Shown here piece after piece: positions 28,267-39,370 of a stretch of DNA of 64,000 nucleotides. The notes beneath the pieces are model-generated. The model did not search any database. It had not been told where the DNA came from and saw only the letters and a program-made list of their open reading frames with translations. Position numbers and translations under genes: made by a program. The DNA comes from Trichomonas vaginalis G3 (lineage: Eukaryota > Parabasalia > Trichomonadida > Trichomonadidae). Where the stretch lies: assembly GCF_026262505.1 (NCBI RefSeq), contig NC_067207.1, positions 1,806,252-1,870,251 of the forward strand, written 5' to 3'. The first letter of the stretch is position 1; every line of letters starts with the position of its first letter.

Positions 28267-31167
28267 ATGCTATCGAGATTATTTAGCACATCATTGTTAG
28301 CAAAAAGAATCACAGTTAGCTCAGAAATTACATATGAAGGCAACACAGTAAAGATCACTAGTATTAGTGATTTGGATTCCATAGAACAATATAAGGAAAC
28401 TCTAATAATTGACGATTCTACTAAAACTGGTACATTAGGATCCCATACTGCTATCGGCAAATTCAAGAAAATAGTTATTAAAAGCCCTGTAACTGCATTA
28501 GACTCAAATTTATTCACTGACAATAAAATTGTTACCGATGTTACATTACCAGATTCTCTCAAAACATTAAAAAGCAGCCAGTTTCAAGGAACTCCAATTA
28601 AAAACATTAATCTTGAAAATATCGAAACTTTTGGCTCAAGGTGCTTCCAAAATTGCCCTTTTATAGAAACAATGACGATTAAGGCCAACATTCCAAATTA
28701 TTTTGCCTATCATTGCGTATCATTAAAAGAAGTTAAATTAACTGAAATGGTATCAATAAGCGAATTTGCATTCGCTTATTGCCCCTCTTTGCAGACCATT
28801 GATTTCGAGAAAATAACTTCTATCGGGGATTCCAGTTTTGCATATTCAGGCATTAAGGATGCGACATTAACAAATCAGAGAGTTGGTGAGAGGGCATTTG
28901 CCGAGTCTGATCTTGAAAAAATAACATTCAAAACGCCATCATCAGCCCAGATTGACTCTAAAGCATTTGAAGGAACAAACATCAAAAATGTAGAAATTCC
29001 TTTGGATTCTAATTCAAAATATGATTTTCAAGGCTGCATCTTGTTAGAAACGGCAACAATCACATCAACTGATACTTTTACTATCCCTAAAAATATGTTC
29101 AGTGGTTGTTATTCATTGAAAACTGTTACCGCTCTAAAGGCCACTGCAATAGGTGCAAATGCATTTTATAACTGCAGTTCATTGCAAACATTGAAAACAG
29201 ATACAATTGTTTCGGTAGGAAAATATGCTTTTCAATATTGCGAAAATCTTGAGTTTACAGTTGATTCAAGTCTTGTTGACATTGGTGCATATGCTTTTTA
29301 TTACTGCAGAAAAGTTAAGATTACCAATTACAACCAGAGAGCACCAGAGCGAGGTGATGTTTTAGATCTCACATCAGCTTTCGAAGGCTGCACAAGTATT
29401 ACATCAATTGTAGTCAATACCTCTTTGTATAACTCCCAATTTAGATGCTGCACAGCTTTAGAATCTGTTACAATTTTAGATCCCGCAACATCTATTGGTC
29501 AATACTGTTTTGCAAATTGCACAAAACTCAATAAATTAACAATAACTCATACAGAAACGAATCCAATAACATTAAACGTAGATGCATTTGCATACACTAC
29601 TGCATTAACAACAGTTACATTGAATAACGTTACTGCTAACGAAAAAGCATTTTATTTCTCTGGACTCAAAGAAATCACGATTGGTAATACATATTTCAGC
29701 GATAATGTTTTCTTTTCATGCACAAATCTCGAGAAAGTTACTGTAACAAGTGATTGTAACCAATTTAATCCACTTGCATTTTATAATCTAACAAAAATCA
29801 CATTTGAATTCAAAAACGGTGAATTTCTTAAGGAAAATGGTGGAATTGTTACAAGAAAAGTTATTGGTATTGATAAGAATTATAGTGTCATTGAATTCAT
29901 TCTTCCTTCTTATAGCAAAGAAAGTTTTGCACTCTCAGGAGATTATGATGGCGTTACACGTGGCGCATTTCATTTCGCTGAAAATGTTAAAGAAATATCA
30001 ATAACAAAGAAAACTGAAAAAGATATTAGTTTAGGCTACTCAAGATATCTGAAAGAATTATCAATCAGTAACAGCAATTATTCCGAGCCCTTGAAAACTA
30101 TTAATAATTTTTGTTATGAGTGTATCAATCTCAAAACTCTAAAAATCGAGAAAGCAGTTACAAAAATTGGAGCGAATGCTTTTCAGTCTTGCTATTCATT
30201 AAAAGATGTAACATTACCTGACGAAATAGACATCGGTGACTCTGCTTTTGCTTCATGCACTTCATTGAAATCAATAACAATTCCATTAATATTTGAAGAT
30301 ACATCAGAAGATAATAGAAATAATAAACAATTAATCTTTTCTGGCTGTACATCGCTTAAATCAGTTGAATTTCATCCAAGACAATCCAAAATTTTCAAAT
30401 ATATGTTTCCTGGTTGTGGATTTAAAGAATTTACAGTTCCAGATTCAATAACAAGTATAGGTACTGGCGCTTTTATGAATTGCGATAAACTCTCAAAGTT
30501 TTATTTTGGAAAAGGAATGACTTCGCTCTCTAATCTTCACAATAATTTTTATGGTAATTACGTAAATCTTACATTTTACATTCCTGCAGAAGTAACAACC
30601 ATTAAGTCAGATGCATTCCTATCCTTTGGATATATTGATGTCAAGATTGATGATGAAAATAGATTCTATTATGCAAAAGATAATTGCATTATTAACAAAC
30701 TTACAAATGCATTGGTTACAACATTTGGAGTTCTTGATAAAGTTTTCACAGTACCAAAGGATGTTGAATTTGTTGATGGACGTATATACATTGGAAATAC
30801 ACCTACATTTTCGGATGCGGCCAACCAGAAATTCCAAAATGTTCGTCAATTAAGAGTTTTGAAACTTTCTTCAAATGTAAAAACTATGGAGCCTTCTGGA
30901 GCTTCTAATGATATTCAAATTAGATCAGTCTGCTATGACGGAAAATATTTCATGGGGACCGATGATTCTAGAACTAGTTTTAATTTTTATGTTTCTAAAA
31001 ATTATATTTTCCCTAGGAACTCTGACAAATGCCAATATGATTACACATATGATGACAAAGTAAGGCATGTTATTGGAATGACAGGTCCTGAAATAGGACT
31101 TACAGTTTTCGCAGTCATTATTGGCATTATACTTATTTTGGCAATTATAATATACTTCATTCTTTAA
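28267..31167 (+). CDS. BspA-like leucine-rich-repeat surface protein ending at its TM segment
   Basis: 966 residues. Starts MLSRLFSTSLLAKRITVSS, then a long run of BspA/LRR_5 repeats (AFAYCPSLQTIDFEKITSIG and similar), a juxtamembrane part with CYDGKYF and a final hydrophobic segment EIGLTVFAVIIGIILILAII. The stop comes two to four residues after the TM, so there is no cytoplasmic tail, unlike the paralogue on the other side of the promoter. The stop codon TAA is part of a TTAA that flanks the inserted element at 31168; removal of the element would join this stop to TAATAAATAAA, a normal-looking 3' end. Likely surface protein; ligand unknown. Confidence 0.9.
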   Translation: MLSRLFSTSLLAKRITVSSEITYEGNTVKITSISDLDSIEQYKETLIIDDSTKTGTLGSHTAIGKFKKIVIKSPVTALDSNLFTDNKIVTDVTLPDSLKTLKSSQFQGTPIKNINLENIETFGSRCFQNCPFIETMTIKANIPNYFAYHCVSLKEVKLTEMVSISEFAFAYCPSLQTIDFEKITSIGDSSFAYSGIKDATLTNQRVGERAFAESDLEKITFKTPSSAQIDSKAFEGTNIKNVEIPLDSNSKYDFQGCILLETATITSTDTFTIPKNMFSGCYSLKTVTALKATAIGANAFYNCSSLQTLKTDTIVSVGKYAFQYCENLEFTVDSSLVDIGAYAFYYCRKVKITNYNQRAPERGDVLDLTSAFEGCTSITSIVVNTSLYNSQFRCCTALESVTILDPATSIGQYCFANCTKLNKLTITHTETNPITLNVDAFAYTTALTTVTLNNVTANEKAFYFSGLKEITIGNTYFSDNVFFSCTNLEKVTVTSDCNQFNPLAFYNLTKITFEFKNGEFLKENGGIVTRKVIGIDKNYSVIEFILPSYSKESFALSGDYDGVTRGAFHFAENVKEISITKKTEKDISLGYSRYLKELSISNSNYSEPLKTINNFCYECINLKTLKIEKAVTKIGANAFQSCYSLKDVTLPDEIDIGDSAFASCTSLKSITIPLIFEDTSEDNRNNKQLIFSGCTSLKSVEFHPRQSKIFKYMFPGCGFKEFTVPDSITSIGTGAFMNCDKLSKFYFGKGMTSLSNLHNNFYGNYVNLTFYIPAEVTTIKSDAFLSFGYIDVKIDDENRFYYAKDNCIINKLTNALVTTFGVLDKVFTVPKDVEFVDGRIYIGNTPTFSDAANQKFQNVRQLRVLKLSSNVKTMEPSGASNDIQIRSVCYDGKYFMGTDDSRTSFNFYVSKNYIFPRNSDKCQYDYTYDDKVRHVIGMTGPEIGLTVFAVIIGIILILAIIIYFIL

Positions 31168-33438
31168 GGATACCCTTACGTGTCAGATTTTTTGCGCATA
31201 CGAAGAAGTCATGCTAGACATGAGCTATAAACCTGAAATTTTAGCAACATATTTAAAACTTTTTAAACTACAATACACTTTAATATTCAAGAACAAAAAT
31301 ATTCTTTTTAGAAATTACATAATTATTTTATGTGAAATCTATATAAAAACATATTTTGCGAGCGTAACTTTTTTCTTTATAAGCACCTTATATGACTGAT
31401 AAACTGTGAAGGCACATAATTGTTAATTCATAGAGTTGATATGTTTCCAAAATTGAGAGGAAATTTGAAAATTGAATACCCTTTCAATTCAATTTTCAAA
31501 AGATATCAGCTCCTTCAATAATTGAAGGACGATTTTGATCATTTGCTCTTAAAACAAGTATGCCATGGAGAAAAAAGTTACGCTCGCAAATCTGAAATAT
31601 AACTATCATATAAAAAAATTAAATTTCTAATTTTTTACTCTATAGATATTATTGGCCATTTGTGTAATGCATAAAAGTTTATGTCATATGCATACATTTG
31701 GAAGTATGGGAGACGAGGGAAATTACTTCTATGAGGGACTAGGATTTTTAAAAATTTCTCTATCGGACTCACCATTCAATTTCTCGAAAATTAAAAAAAA
31801 TCAATAATAGCTAAAATGTATTATGCATAACAAATTTTAATGTTACACGGTATTTTTTGAACTTCATGACATGAATTTTCTTTATATTATTTTTTTTGGA
31901 TTTTCTATGATTTATGCGATAGGCTGGAACAACATTGTAAGTGCAATGATATCATTTATAGAGAAATCTAAAACTTCAGCATTCAGAACTCGCAACCACA
32001 AAAATATTCATTTGCTAAGTAAGTAAAGTTGATTAAGTTCGACACTTAGCTTTTATACGTAAAACCAAGTGTGTATTGTTATTTCTTGTTAAATTATTGA
32101 GAAAAAAATAAATTGTAAGAGAAACGATACTGATTATTGAAATAATATTGAGGGTAGCTGCAGATTTCTTCATTAACATGCCGGAAATTTGTTAATCTTG
32201 GTTTTCTATCATAAAATCTGTCGAAGAATCTAAAAACGGAGATATGAAATAGAGATCATGTAAATCTAGAGTATCCTGTCAGAAAAATAGACTAAGCATG
32301 TAACCCTTTTTTGGTCATAAACACTTTTTACCACTTAGTCATACAGATGATCATTAAATTTAAACGAGCACTTTTTGTCAGAATAGATTCTTTTACAAAG
32401 ACAGAAGATTTAGTATTATTTAATATTAGTGCTGTAGCAAAATTCAAAAAACGGTGAAAATTCAGTGAATTTGTGAATTCACATTTTTTTTTCGACATTT
32501 TTCTTGATATATCCATGCACATTAAGAACACAGCTTTGATACGCTTAAAAAAGCATATTTCATATGAAATTGTTAAAGAAATAAACAATTTATATAAAAA
32601 TTGCACTTATGGGCAGTTTAGATATATAATTTATATATAACATATATACAAATCCATAGACAAAGTGCAATAACTACAATGTTGTAGAAAATTACAGCAG
32701 AAATACTGACTTTTTGAAGGATAATAAGAATTCTTCTAAATGTTGTATTTTTATAATTTGATTGATTTTTTTACTATTTCATTAATCTTTTATGAATAAT
32801 AATTATTTTTAATATATGTGCTATTAAAATTTCAAATTTTGACTAATATATCTAAGTTATCTGAACGAAACATTTAGAAAATATCATACTTACATTGAAA
32901 TAGCAAGTAGAGCATATTAATAGCAAGTTTCTCGGCTTTATATCTATCATCTATTGTTGTTTGATCAAACAAAATTCACTCTATTATATGGTGTCAATTA
33001 ATTAAAACAATTTTTAATAGTTATTTATTTAGTGCGAATAAGTGCAAACTCATAAATGAATAACTTAATAGTAGAAATGAATTATCTGATATAAATCTCA
33101 CATTTTGTCCATCAGAAATACTTTAATTGCATACGCATAACTATTAGTAATACGTCTGGAGTGTCAATTAATAACAATCCCACAACAAGTAAAATTCAGA
33201 TTTTTATTAAACTTATTTTTTCCTAAAAGTTTTCTCAAATTACTATATATACATATGTGGATAAAATAATAGTAATATTGTAAAAAATTAGATAATTTTT
33301 TTTATTTGAGAACCTCTCAAAAGTTCATTCAATTTATCAATTGTTTCAGTTTGATGTATATTCATTTCTGGAGCCTAAAACTTTAGCAATCATGACAATA
33401 TCATATTCTCTTTCTAACTACGCAATGTAAGGGTATCC
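31168..33438. mobile_element. 2.27-kb non-coding TTAA-flanked element inserted at the BspA stop codon
   Basis: GGATACCCTTAC (31168-31179) is the exact reverse complement of GTAAGGGTATCC (33427-33438). TTAA flanks both ends (31164-31167 and 33439-33442). The left TTAA contains the stop codon of the BspA gene. No ORF longer than about 90 codons and no transposase signature is seen, so it would be non-autonomous. Termini resemble those of 7307-7424 (GG-T-C-CTTACG spacing conserved). Family, by TTAA duplication, could be Kolobok or piggyBac. Confidence 0.55.
31355..31590. repeat. Nested 21-bp perfect inverted repeat with inner hairpins
   Basis: TTTGCGAGCGTAACTTTTTTC (31355-31375) is exactly inverted at 31570-31590. 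Inside are two more perfect hairpins: a 13-bp stem (31464-31476 with 31488-31500) and an 8-bp stem, 3-base loop (31511-31529). No clear target duplication. It may be an older element within the larger one, or a structured transcript region. Confidence 0.7.
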
Positions 33439-33669
33439 TTAATAAATAAAAGTTATTATTGTCAATTTTTTTACCTAATTTTATTATGTTAACAATAATT
33501 AATATCATTGTTATTGATGCAATTCTCTTTTAAAGTCATTTAAACGGCCAGACTTCAGATATCTCGATACTGTGAAGTACCCAAAATCATGTTCGTTTGC
33601 CATAAATATTGATCGCTCGAATTTTGCAATTGAAATTTGCGTTCGATTTTTAATTATACATAAGGTAGT

Positions 33670-33752
33670 CACAAAATCTAAGTAGTGAGGCTCTCAAAAA
33701 TTGAACCGTACTCCATACAAAATTTGTGTACCCTCACTAGTTAGATTTTGTG
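33670..33752. repeat. 20-bp inverted repeat, 43-bp loop
   Basis: CACAAAATCTAAGTAGTGAG (33670-33689) matches the reverse complement of 33733-33752 with one mismatch. Possible small foldback element. Confidence 0.65.
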
Positions 33753-35150
33753 GCCTTCAATTGAGAGGTTAGTTTTGATAGAGCACGTTATAAAATTAAA
33801 AGGGAAAAATAAATAAAATTTAAACATTTAATTATATATAATGTAAGGAGTGTAATTCCAAATTTTCTAAAACTATTCAAATTTGAGCATTTTTTTGGAA
33901 ATAGTAAATCTAATATGTACATTCTAATAACAACATGATTCATCACCTTTTCAAGCTCTGCAGTCAATTTTTTGAAATTTGATTGAAATAAATGTAGCAA
34001 AAATTACATTTCATTAGGGAATATATGAGTTTCTCTGGAAACAGGCTGATGAATTTTAAATTTTGTCCAATCAACATGAATGCATTGAGAAATTTGGATT
34101 GATTTTCTGGTAGAATCTGGAACAATTCAACCATGTATAAATGGATCATGTAATCATCATGAAATGTTAGTGTTAGAGTTCAAAAGAAAACAGAATGAGT
34201 GGAAATCAAACACAATCTGAATAATTTTGAAACGTATACATCTTTAAGTTTGTATTTTGAATTCTACATATATGATTGTGTAATTCGTTCTTTCAAATTT
34301 TCGGATTCAGGCATGTTTTGATAAAATTCATTCCCAAAAACGTCAATTAACAATTAAATTTAGTGTATTTTAAATATATATACGTATTATATTTTATAAA
34401 TTATATTAAATTCGCAAAATTTTAAGTTTTAAACAAAAATAAAAAATGTTCAAAATATGAAATTATGCATAGGATATTAAAATTTACATGTTAGCAATTT
34501 TTTTGAATTGCTTTCAATTTTCATATTGAAATTTTTAAGATTTTTTTCTGAAATAATAAGCAAGAATATCAACCTAAATAATATTAAATTCCATGCGTTA
34601 ATTTCCCCTCAAAAGTCATTGACCGCCTCTCAATCTAGATTTTGTGAGTACTTTACTTTCGAAGTTGTAAGAACTAGCGACCACACATTAACACAATCAC
34701 TCAGCCCAATTATATTATTGGTTTATAATAAGAAAATTTGATAAAAAGTCAAAAAAAAAAAAGCGATATCAAAGATTACTTTATGGATGTACTATTAATT
34801 GACCCTTTTCTGATTAATTGCGAATTACTGAAATGTTTTTATTTGTTAGATTCTGATATAAAATTTTAAACCTCTCTTTATTTTCTTAAGTTCTACTTAC
34901 AATTTGTAATCTTTTATTTCATAGATATAAACTATTAATAAAATAACAAAATTCAGTTTCATCATAACAGACTTGTCATTTTTATGGTTATCAAAAGAGT
35001 CGAGATATTTTTACGGAATTATAAATAAATATTATCAAACAACTATTAACATATAAGTTCACATTTTGTTCTAAATACACTTAATCGTCGCCCCTCCTCT
35101 CAAAAAGTGTATGTTTTATAAAATCTTCCAATTTTTTTGAGAGTATGATC

Positions 35151-35158
35151 TCATTTTT
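35151..35158 (+). promoter_or_regulatory. Initiator of glutamate decarboxylase
   Basis: TCATTTTT, 8 bases before the ATG at 35167; a close match to the trichomonad initiator. Confidence 0.55.
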
Positions 35159-35166
35159 GCTTAAAG

Positions 35167-36540
35167 ATGAAGGGTTTGATTGATTCTAGGTTTGGATCAG
35201 AGTCAATAAGATTGGTTGCCGAAAAGAATGTGTTTCCTGATTCTCAAATGCGTGAAGATGTTGCCTATCAAATGATTCACGATGAACTTTACTTGGATGG
35301 GAACGCAAGGCAAAATTTAGCTACATTTTGCCAGACATGGGATGACAAATATGTTCACAAGCTTATGAATAAATCGATAAATAAAAATTGGATTGATAAA
35401 GAAGAATACCCACAATCATCTCAGTTTGATATGAGATGCATTAGAATGCTTGCAGACTTATATCATGCACCATTAACGAAAGGACAAGAGGCTGTTGGAA
35501 CCAATACGATTGGTTCTTCTGAAGCTTGCATGCTTGGAGGCATGGCAATGAAGTGGAGATGGCGCAAAAAGCGTGAGGCTGAAGGAAAACCTACAGATAA
35601 ACCGAATTTGGTTTGCGGACCTGTTCAAGTTTGCTGGCATAAATTTGCCAGATACTGGGATGTCGAACTAAGAGAACTACCGATGGAAAAAGGAAAATAC
35701 TTCATGGATCCTAAGAGAATGGTTGAGGCCTGCGACGAAAATACTATTGGTGTAGTTGTAACATTTGGAGTTACCTACACCGGAAACTACGAATTCCCAA
35801 AGGAATTTAACGATGCTCTTGACCAACTTCAAAAGGAGAAAGGATTAGATATCGATATTCATGTTGATGCTGCAAGTGGCGGCTTCTTAGCTCCATTTTG
35901 TGCTCCAGATATCAAATGGGACTTCAGTTTACCACGTGTGAAATCAATTAATACGTCTGGCCATAAATATGGTCTTGCTCCATTAGGTTGCGGCTGGATT
36001 ATATGGCGTGATCAAGAATCTCTTCCAGAAGAGCTTGTCTTCAAAGTTGATTACTTAGGTGGTCAGGTTGGAACCATAGCTATTAACTTTTCGCGCCCAG
36101 CTGGTCAAGTTATTGCGCAATATTACGAATTCATCAGACTTGGCAAAGAAGGATACAGAAAAGTACACACTGCTTCATACCAAGTTGCACAATTCCTTGC
36201 GAAGCGAATTGCTCCTCTTGGCCCGTTCGAATTTATTTGTGAGGGCGATCCAAAGAAAGGAATTCCCGCCGTAACTTTCAAAATCAAAGATGGGCAAGAT
36301 CCAGGATACGCTCTCTACGATATCTCTGAGCGCCTAAGACTTCGTGGCTGGCAAGTTCCTGCTTTTGCTTTAGCTGATAATTGCTCAGACATCGTTGTCA
36401 TGAGAATTATGTGTCGCCGTGGATTCGAAATGGATTTCGCCGATTTGTTTATGAAAGATTTTGAAGCATGCGTTGAATATCTCAAAGCAAATCCGTCCAG
36501 AGCACGAATCACTGAAATGAAGAGCTTCAATCATACATAA
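35167..36540 (+). CDS. gadB: Glutamate decarboxylase, bacterial GadA/GadB type
   Basis: 457 residues. It follows the enterobacterial GadA/B proteins almost without gaps, as far as I recall them: [40 protein letters not shown], the HVDAASGGF aspartate region and the PLP motif SGHKYG with the Schiff-base Lys predicted at residue 267. It ends in HT, like the C-terminal His-Thr that gates the bacterial enzyme at neutral pH. The N-terminus is about nine residues shorter than in E. coli. The enzyme turns glutamate into GABA and consumes a proton, which can serve acid tolerance. The closeness to a bacterial family and the absence of introns suggest lateral transfer; the gene carries a trichomonad initiator, so it is domesticated. 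Confidence 0.97.
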   Translation: MKGLIDSRFGSESIRLVAEKNVFPDSQMREDVAYQMIHDELYLDGNARQNLATFCQTWDDKYVHKLMNKSINKNWIDKEEYPQSSQFDMRCIRMLADLYHAPLTKGQEAVGTNTIGSSEACMLGGMAMKWRWRKKREAEGKPTDKPNLVCGPVQVCWHKFARYWDVELRELPMEKGKYFMDPKRMVEACDENTIGVVVTFGVTYTGNYEFPKEFNDALDQLQKEKGLDIDIHVDAASGGFLAPFCAPDIKWDFSLPRVKSINTSGHKYGLAPLGCGWIIWRDQESLPEELVFKVDYLGGQVGTIAINFSRPAGQVIAQYYEFIRLGKEGYRKVHTASYQVAQFLAKRIAPLGPFEFICEGDPKKGIPAVTFKIKDGQDPGYALYDISERLRLRGWQVPAFALADNCSDIVVMRIMCRRGFEMDFADLFMKDFEACVEYLKANPSRARITEMKSFNHT

Positions 36541-37149
36541 AATCTTATTTATTATTTTTCCTTATTCATTATATACTATTAATACAAGAATTTTTCTTAA
36601 TATTGAATAGAATATCTTAAGTTTGGCATAACCTATCATTAAAATCGCATTTGCCCTTTTTTATGGTGTGTGTTGCTTTTTCTTGGGACTTTAAAATACT
36701 CTGATATTAGTGTTGGGAAATTCTTTAACTCAATATACCCAAAAATACTCAGCAATGATAGATTTTAGACAGTTGAAAAGACATATGATAATACGAGCTA
36801 GGTTTGATTGATTTTGAAATTTGATGGAGAAATTTCAAGTGGCTCAGATACGATAATTTAAAAATTTTATATTTTTAAAAGCCGATTGTTGATTGTCTAA
36901 TTTATGTCGAGGATATAAGATTTTTAACCGAAATTTCAATTCAAAAATTATCGAGTTAAATTATAAAAATTAAGTCAGTTTAGTTAGTTAATATTGATTT
37001 CGAAGCGAATCATCAATAAAAATTTCTGATCGCATTAAGGTTTTTAATTTATTATTGACTTATGTGATATGTTTGTAAAACTTACAAACTAACTCTTCTA
37101 ATCAAATTTTTTGACAGATCGTCAAATTTGACTTTTTTTTTCCAAGGTT
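36541..37149. other. Intergenic region
   Basis: AT-rich spacer between two same-strand genes; nothing identifiable. Confidence 0.7.
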
Positions 37150-37977
37150 ATGTTAAGTGTTTTGTTATGTACTTCTTCTTCATATCAAACCCAAACAATT
37201 GGAAGACTCACAACTCCAGGAACAAATCTTGTTAAAGCATACAAGACCAGTAATCCTGATTTAAATCGAAATTGTTACTGGCTTTACTTCGATTACTATG
37301 TTCATATACTTGGATACGAAAATGGATTTGCGCATGTAAGAATTGGTACCGAAGACTGCTGGATTAGCAAAGATTCCCTTGAAGAAATCACAATTCCAAC
37401 AAAATCCGTCACAGAAGCCAATATTTATTCAGAACCATCTCGCGCAGAAACAATTATTCGCTATGTTCCAGCAAATTCCGATGTTACAATTCTTGATTTT
37501 AACTGTGATGGCTTTTACAGAATTAATTATCGTGGTTATATTGGCTACATTCTTGAAGATGCACTTCAATACAAATGGAAGCAGGTAGATGGCGCTAATG
37601 ATGGAGAGAGAGCTGCAAATCTTGTTAAGACCAAGCTTGGCTGCAAATACGTCTGGGCTATGAGTGGCCCAGATACATTCGATTGCTCAGGCTTAATGCA
37701 ATGGGCTTACAATAGGCTTGATATCTTCATGCACAGAACAGCTGACGTTCAGGGAAATCACGGACAACTTATTGAAGACGCTAAAGATATTCTTCCAGGC
37801 GATATTATTACTTTCCACACAGATTCTGAAAAACCTACAGCTGTTACTCATGTCGGAATGTATGTCGGAAACGGACAATTCATTCACGCTTCCACAAACG
37901 GATACGTTGTCAGATACCAAGATTTCAATAGCTATCCATATCCAGTTAGCTCAATCAGAAGATATTGGACAAAGTAA
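37150..37977 (+). CDS. NlpC/P60 peptidoglycan endopeptidase with SH3b-like N-terminal half
   Basis: 275 residues. A short hydrophobic start (MLSVLLCTSSSYQTQ) may be a signal peptide. Residues ~15-145 look like two bacterial SH3 (SH3b) modules (e.g. ANIYSEPSRAETIIRYVPAN and GFYRINYRGYIGYI). The C-terminal ~125 residues are an NlpC/P60 domain: KYVWAMSGPDTFDCSGLMQWAY with the nucleophile Cys179, THVGMYVGNG with His234, and a third polar position in IHAS. Such enzymes cut the D-Glu/diaminopimelate bond of bacterial cell-wall peptides. In T. vaginalis similar proteins are known to come from bacteria and to act on bacterial competitors. This one keeps the Cys and His and is probably active and secreted. 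Confidence 0.92.
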   Translation: MLSVLLCTSSSYQTQTIGRLTTPGTNLVKAYKTSNPDLNRNCYWLYFDYYVHILGYENGFAHVRIGTEDCWISKDSLEEITIPTKSVTEANIYSEPSRAETIIRYVPANSDVTILDFNCDGFYRINYRGYIGYILEDALQYKWKQVDGANDGERAANLVKTKLGCKYVWAMSGPDTFDCSGLMQWAYNRLDIFMHRTADVQGNHGQLIEDAKDILPGDIITFHTDSEKPTAVTHVGMYVGNGQFIHASTNGYVVRYQDFNSYPYPVSSIRRYWTK

Positions 37978-39370
37978 GATCAGTTTCGATCTTTCTTCGA
38001 ATTATAAATTCTATATATGAATATTTTTCTTTTTTCCTCCTACATTTGATTATAACAAAAACAAATTTGTATGTTGTGATATTATTTTATCATAAGATTT
38101 TGAATCTAACTTGATTTTGTTTCAATATTTATTTTTATTAAAACTAAAAGAATAGTTTTAAACACAAATATTCTTCAATTAATACAAATCAGTTAAACCT
38201 TTGGATCTTATAAAATGAAATCGAATATAATTTCAATAAATACCTATAATAATAAAGTTAAACAGAATTCTTGCAGTTAAATGGTTAGGATATACTCATT
38301 ATGAATAGTAATATACAAAATTTCATGTCTTCAGGCTAATTTCTTTTCGGAAATCAGAGAGTTAACAATTTTATAAAGATTGTCTATAATGGAATTATTA
38401 ATAAATTGTCGCATGATGAGTTATGATACTCCAATGATGTATACAGTAGCTCAAAATGAATAGAGCTAACTTTTTTTTGTGTAGTAAGCAGAATATCTCT
38501 TCATTCATTAATAAATCGATTATATAATCATCAAATATATTTGGAGTATTGCAACACATTCATGAACAAGTGATATATTTCTATGACAGAGAATAATGAA
38601 GAATGATAATGCTAATTTAGTTGCTTATGATATGCATATTATTCTTCGCCTTTAAAGTAAAGTTCACTTGTTGAAAGTAAGGATCAACGAACAATGAACA
38701 AAGGTTTAATGACACTTTTTGAAAATGTAAAGAAATTACAAATACGATGAAAAATGTTAAAACAATCAAGAATTCTATATATGATATGGGTTAAATTTGT
38801 TTTCTCAAAACAAATAGATAATCTAGAGTGTTGAGATAAAAAATGCTTCGAATATTAAAATATAGAGACTCTTATTAACTTCTATTCGAAAAACAAAATT
38901 AGTATATCTATTATTGGAACGAAAAAAAGAAATTTTTGAATTATTCCAATAAAATCGATTAAATTCTTGATGATCTCTAGTATTGATGTCATCAATGCAT
39001 ATTTATATATATAATATTATGAATAATTTGTGGCTAGCAAGATTATATACAGATTTATCGTTGACCATTATTTTTTGAATTGAGTTGTAAAAAAATAAAA
39101 TTTACAGATGGTTATATTTACCTATGTAATATTTTTTGTATCAAAACCTCTAAATTTAACAGTTCTCAAAATTGTCAAATAAAAATAACTTTTGAATAGA
39201 AAATTTATCAAAAAATTGAATGTAGATGGACCAAAGTCTCTCTGAATTAATTAAATAGAAGTCTGCTGTTATCCATATAATAGTATCACATATTTCATAT
39301 AGAATTATTTTCTTTGTTGATTCATGGAGAAGGAAATTTTCAATGCGATATTTGAATTCATTTTAGAATA
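37978..39370. other. Intergenic region
   Basis: 1.4 kb AT-rich spacer with no gene or RNA that I can support; ends in the initiator TCATTTTA (39358-39365) 5 bases before the next ATG. Confidence 0.65.

Larger units (their letters stand above)
33439..35166. other. Intergenic region upstream of glutamate decarboxylase
   Basis: AT-rich, no supportable gene. It holds the inverted repeat at 33670-33752 and, at the right end, the GAD initiator. Confidence 0.65.

Noticed and set aside
31168-31179. Idea that the TTAA insertion removed a cytoplasmic tail of the BspA protein
   Set aside because: Restoring the flanks still gives TAA directly after the TM, so the missing tail is older than the insertion.
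34508-34741. 77-codon ORF upstream of GAD
   Set aside because: No initiator, no similarity, composition of random AT-rich DNA.
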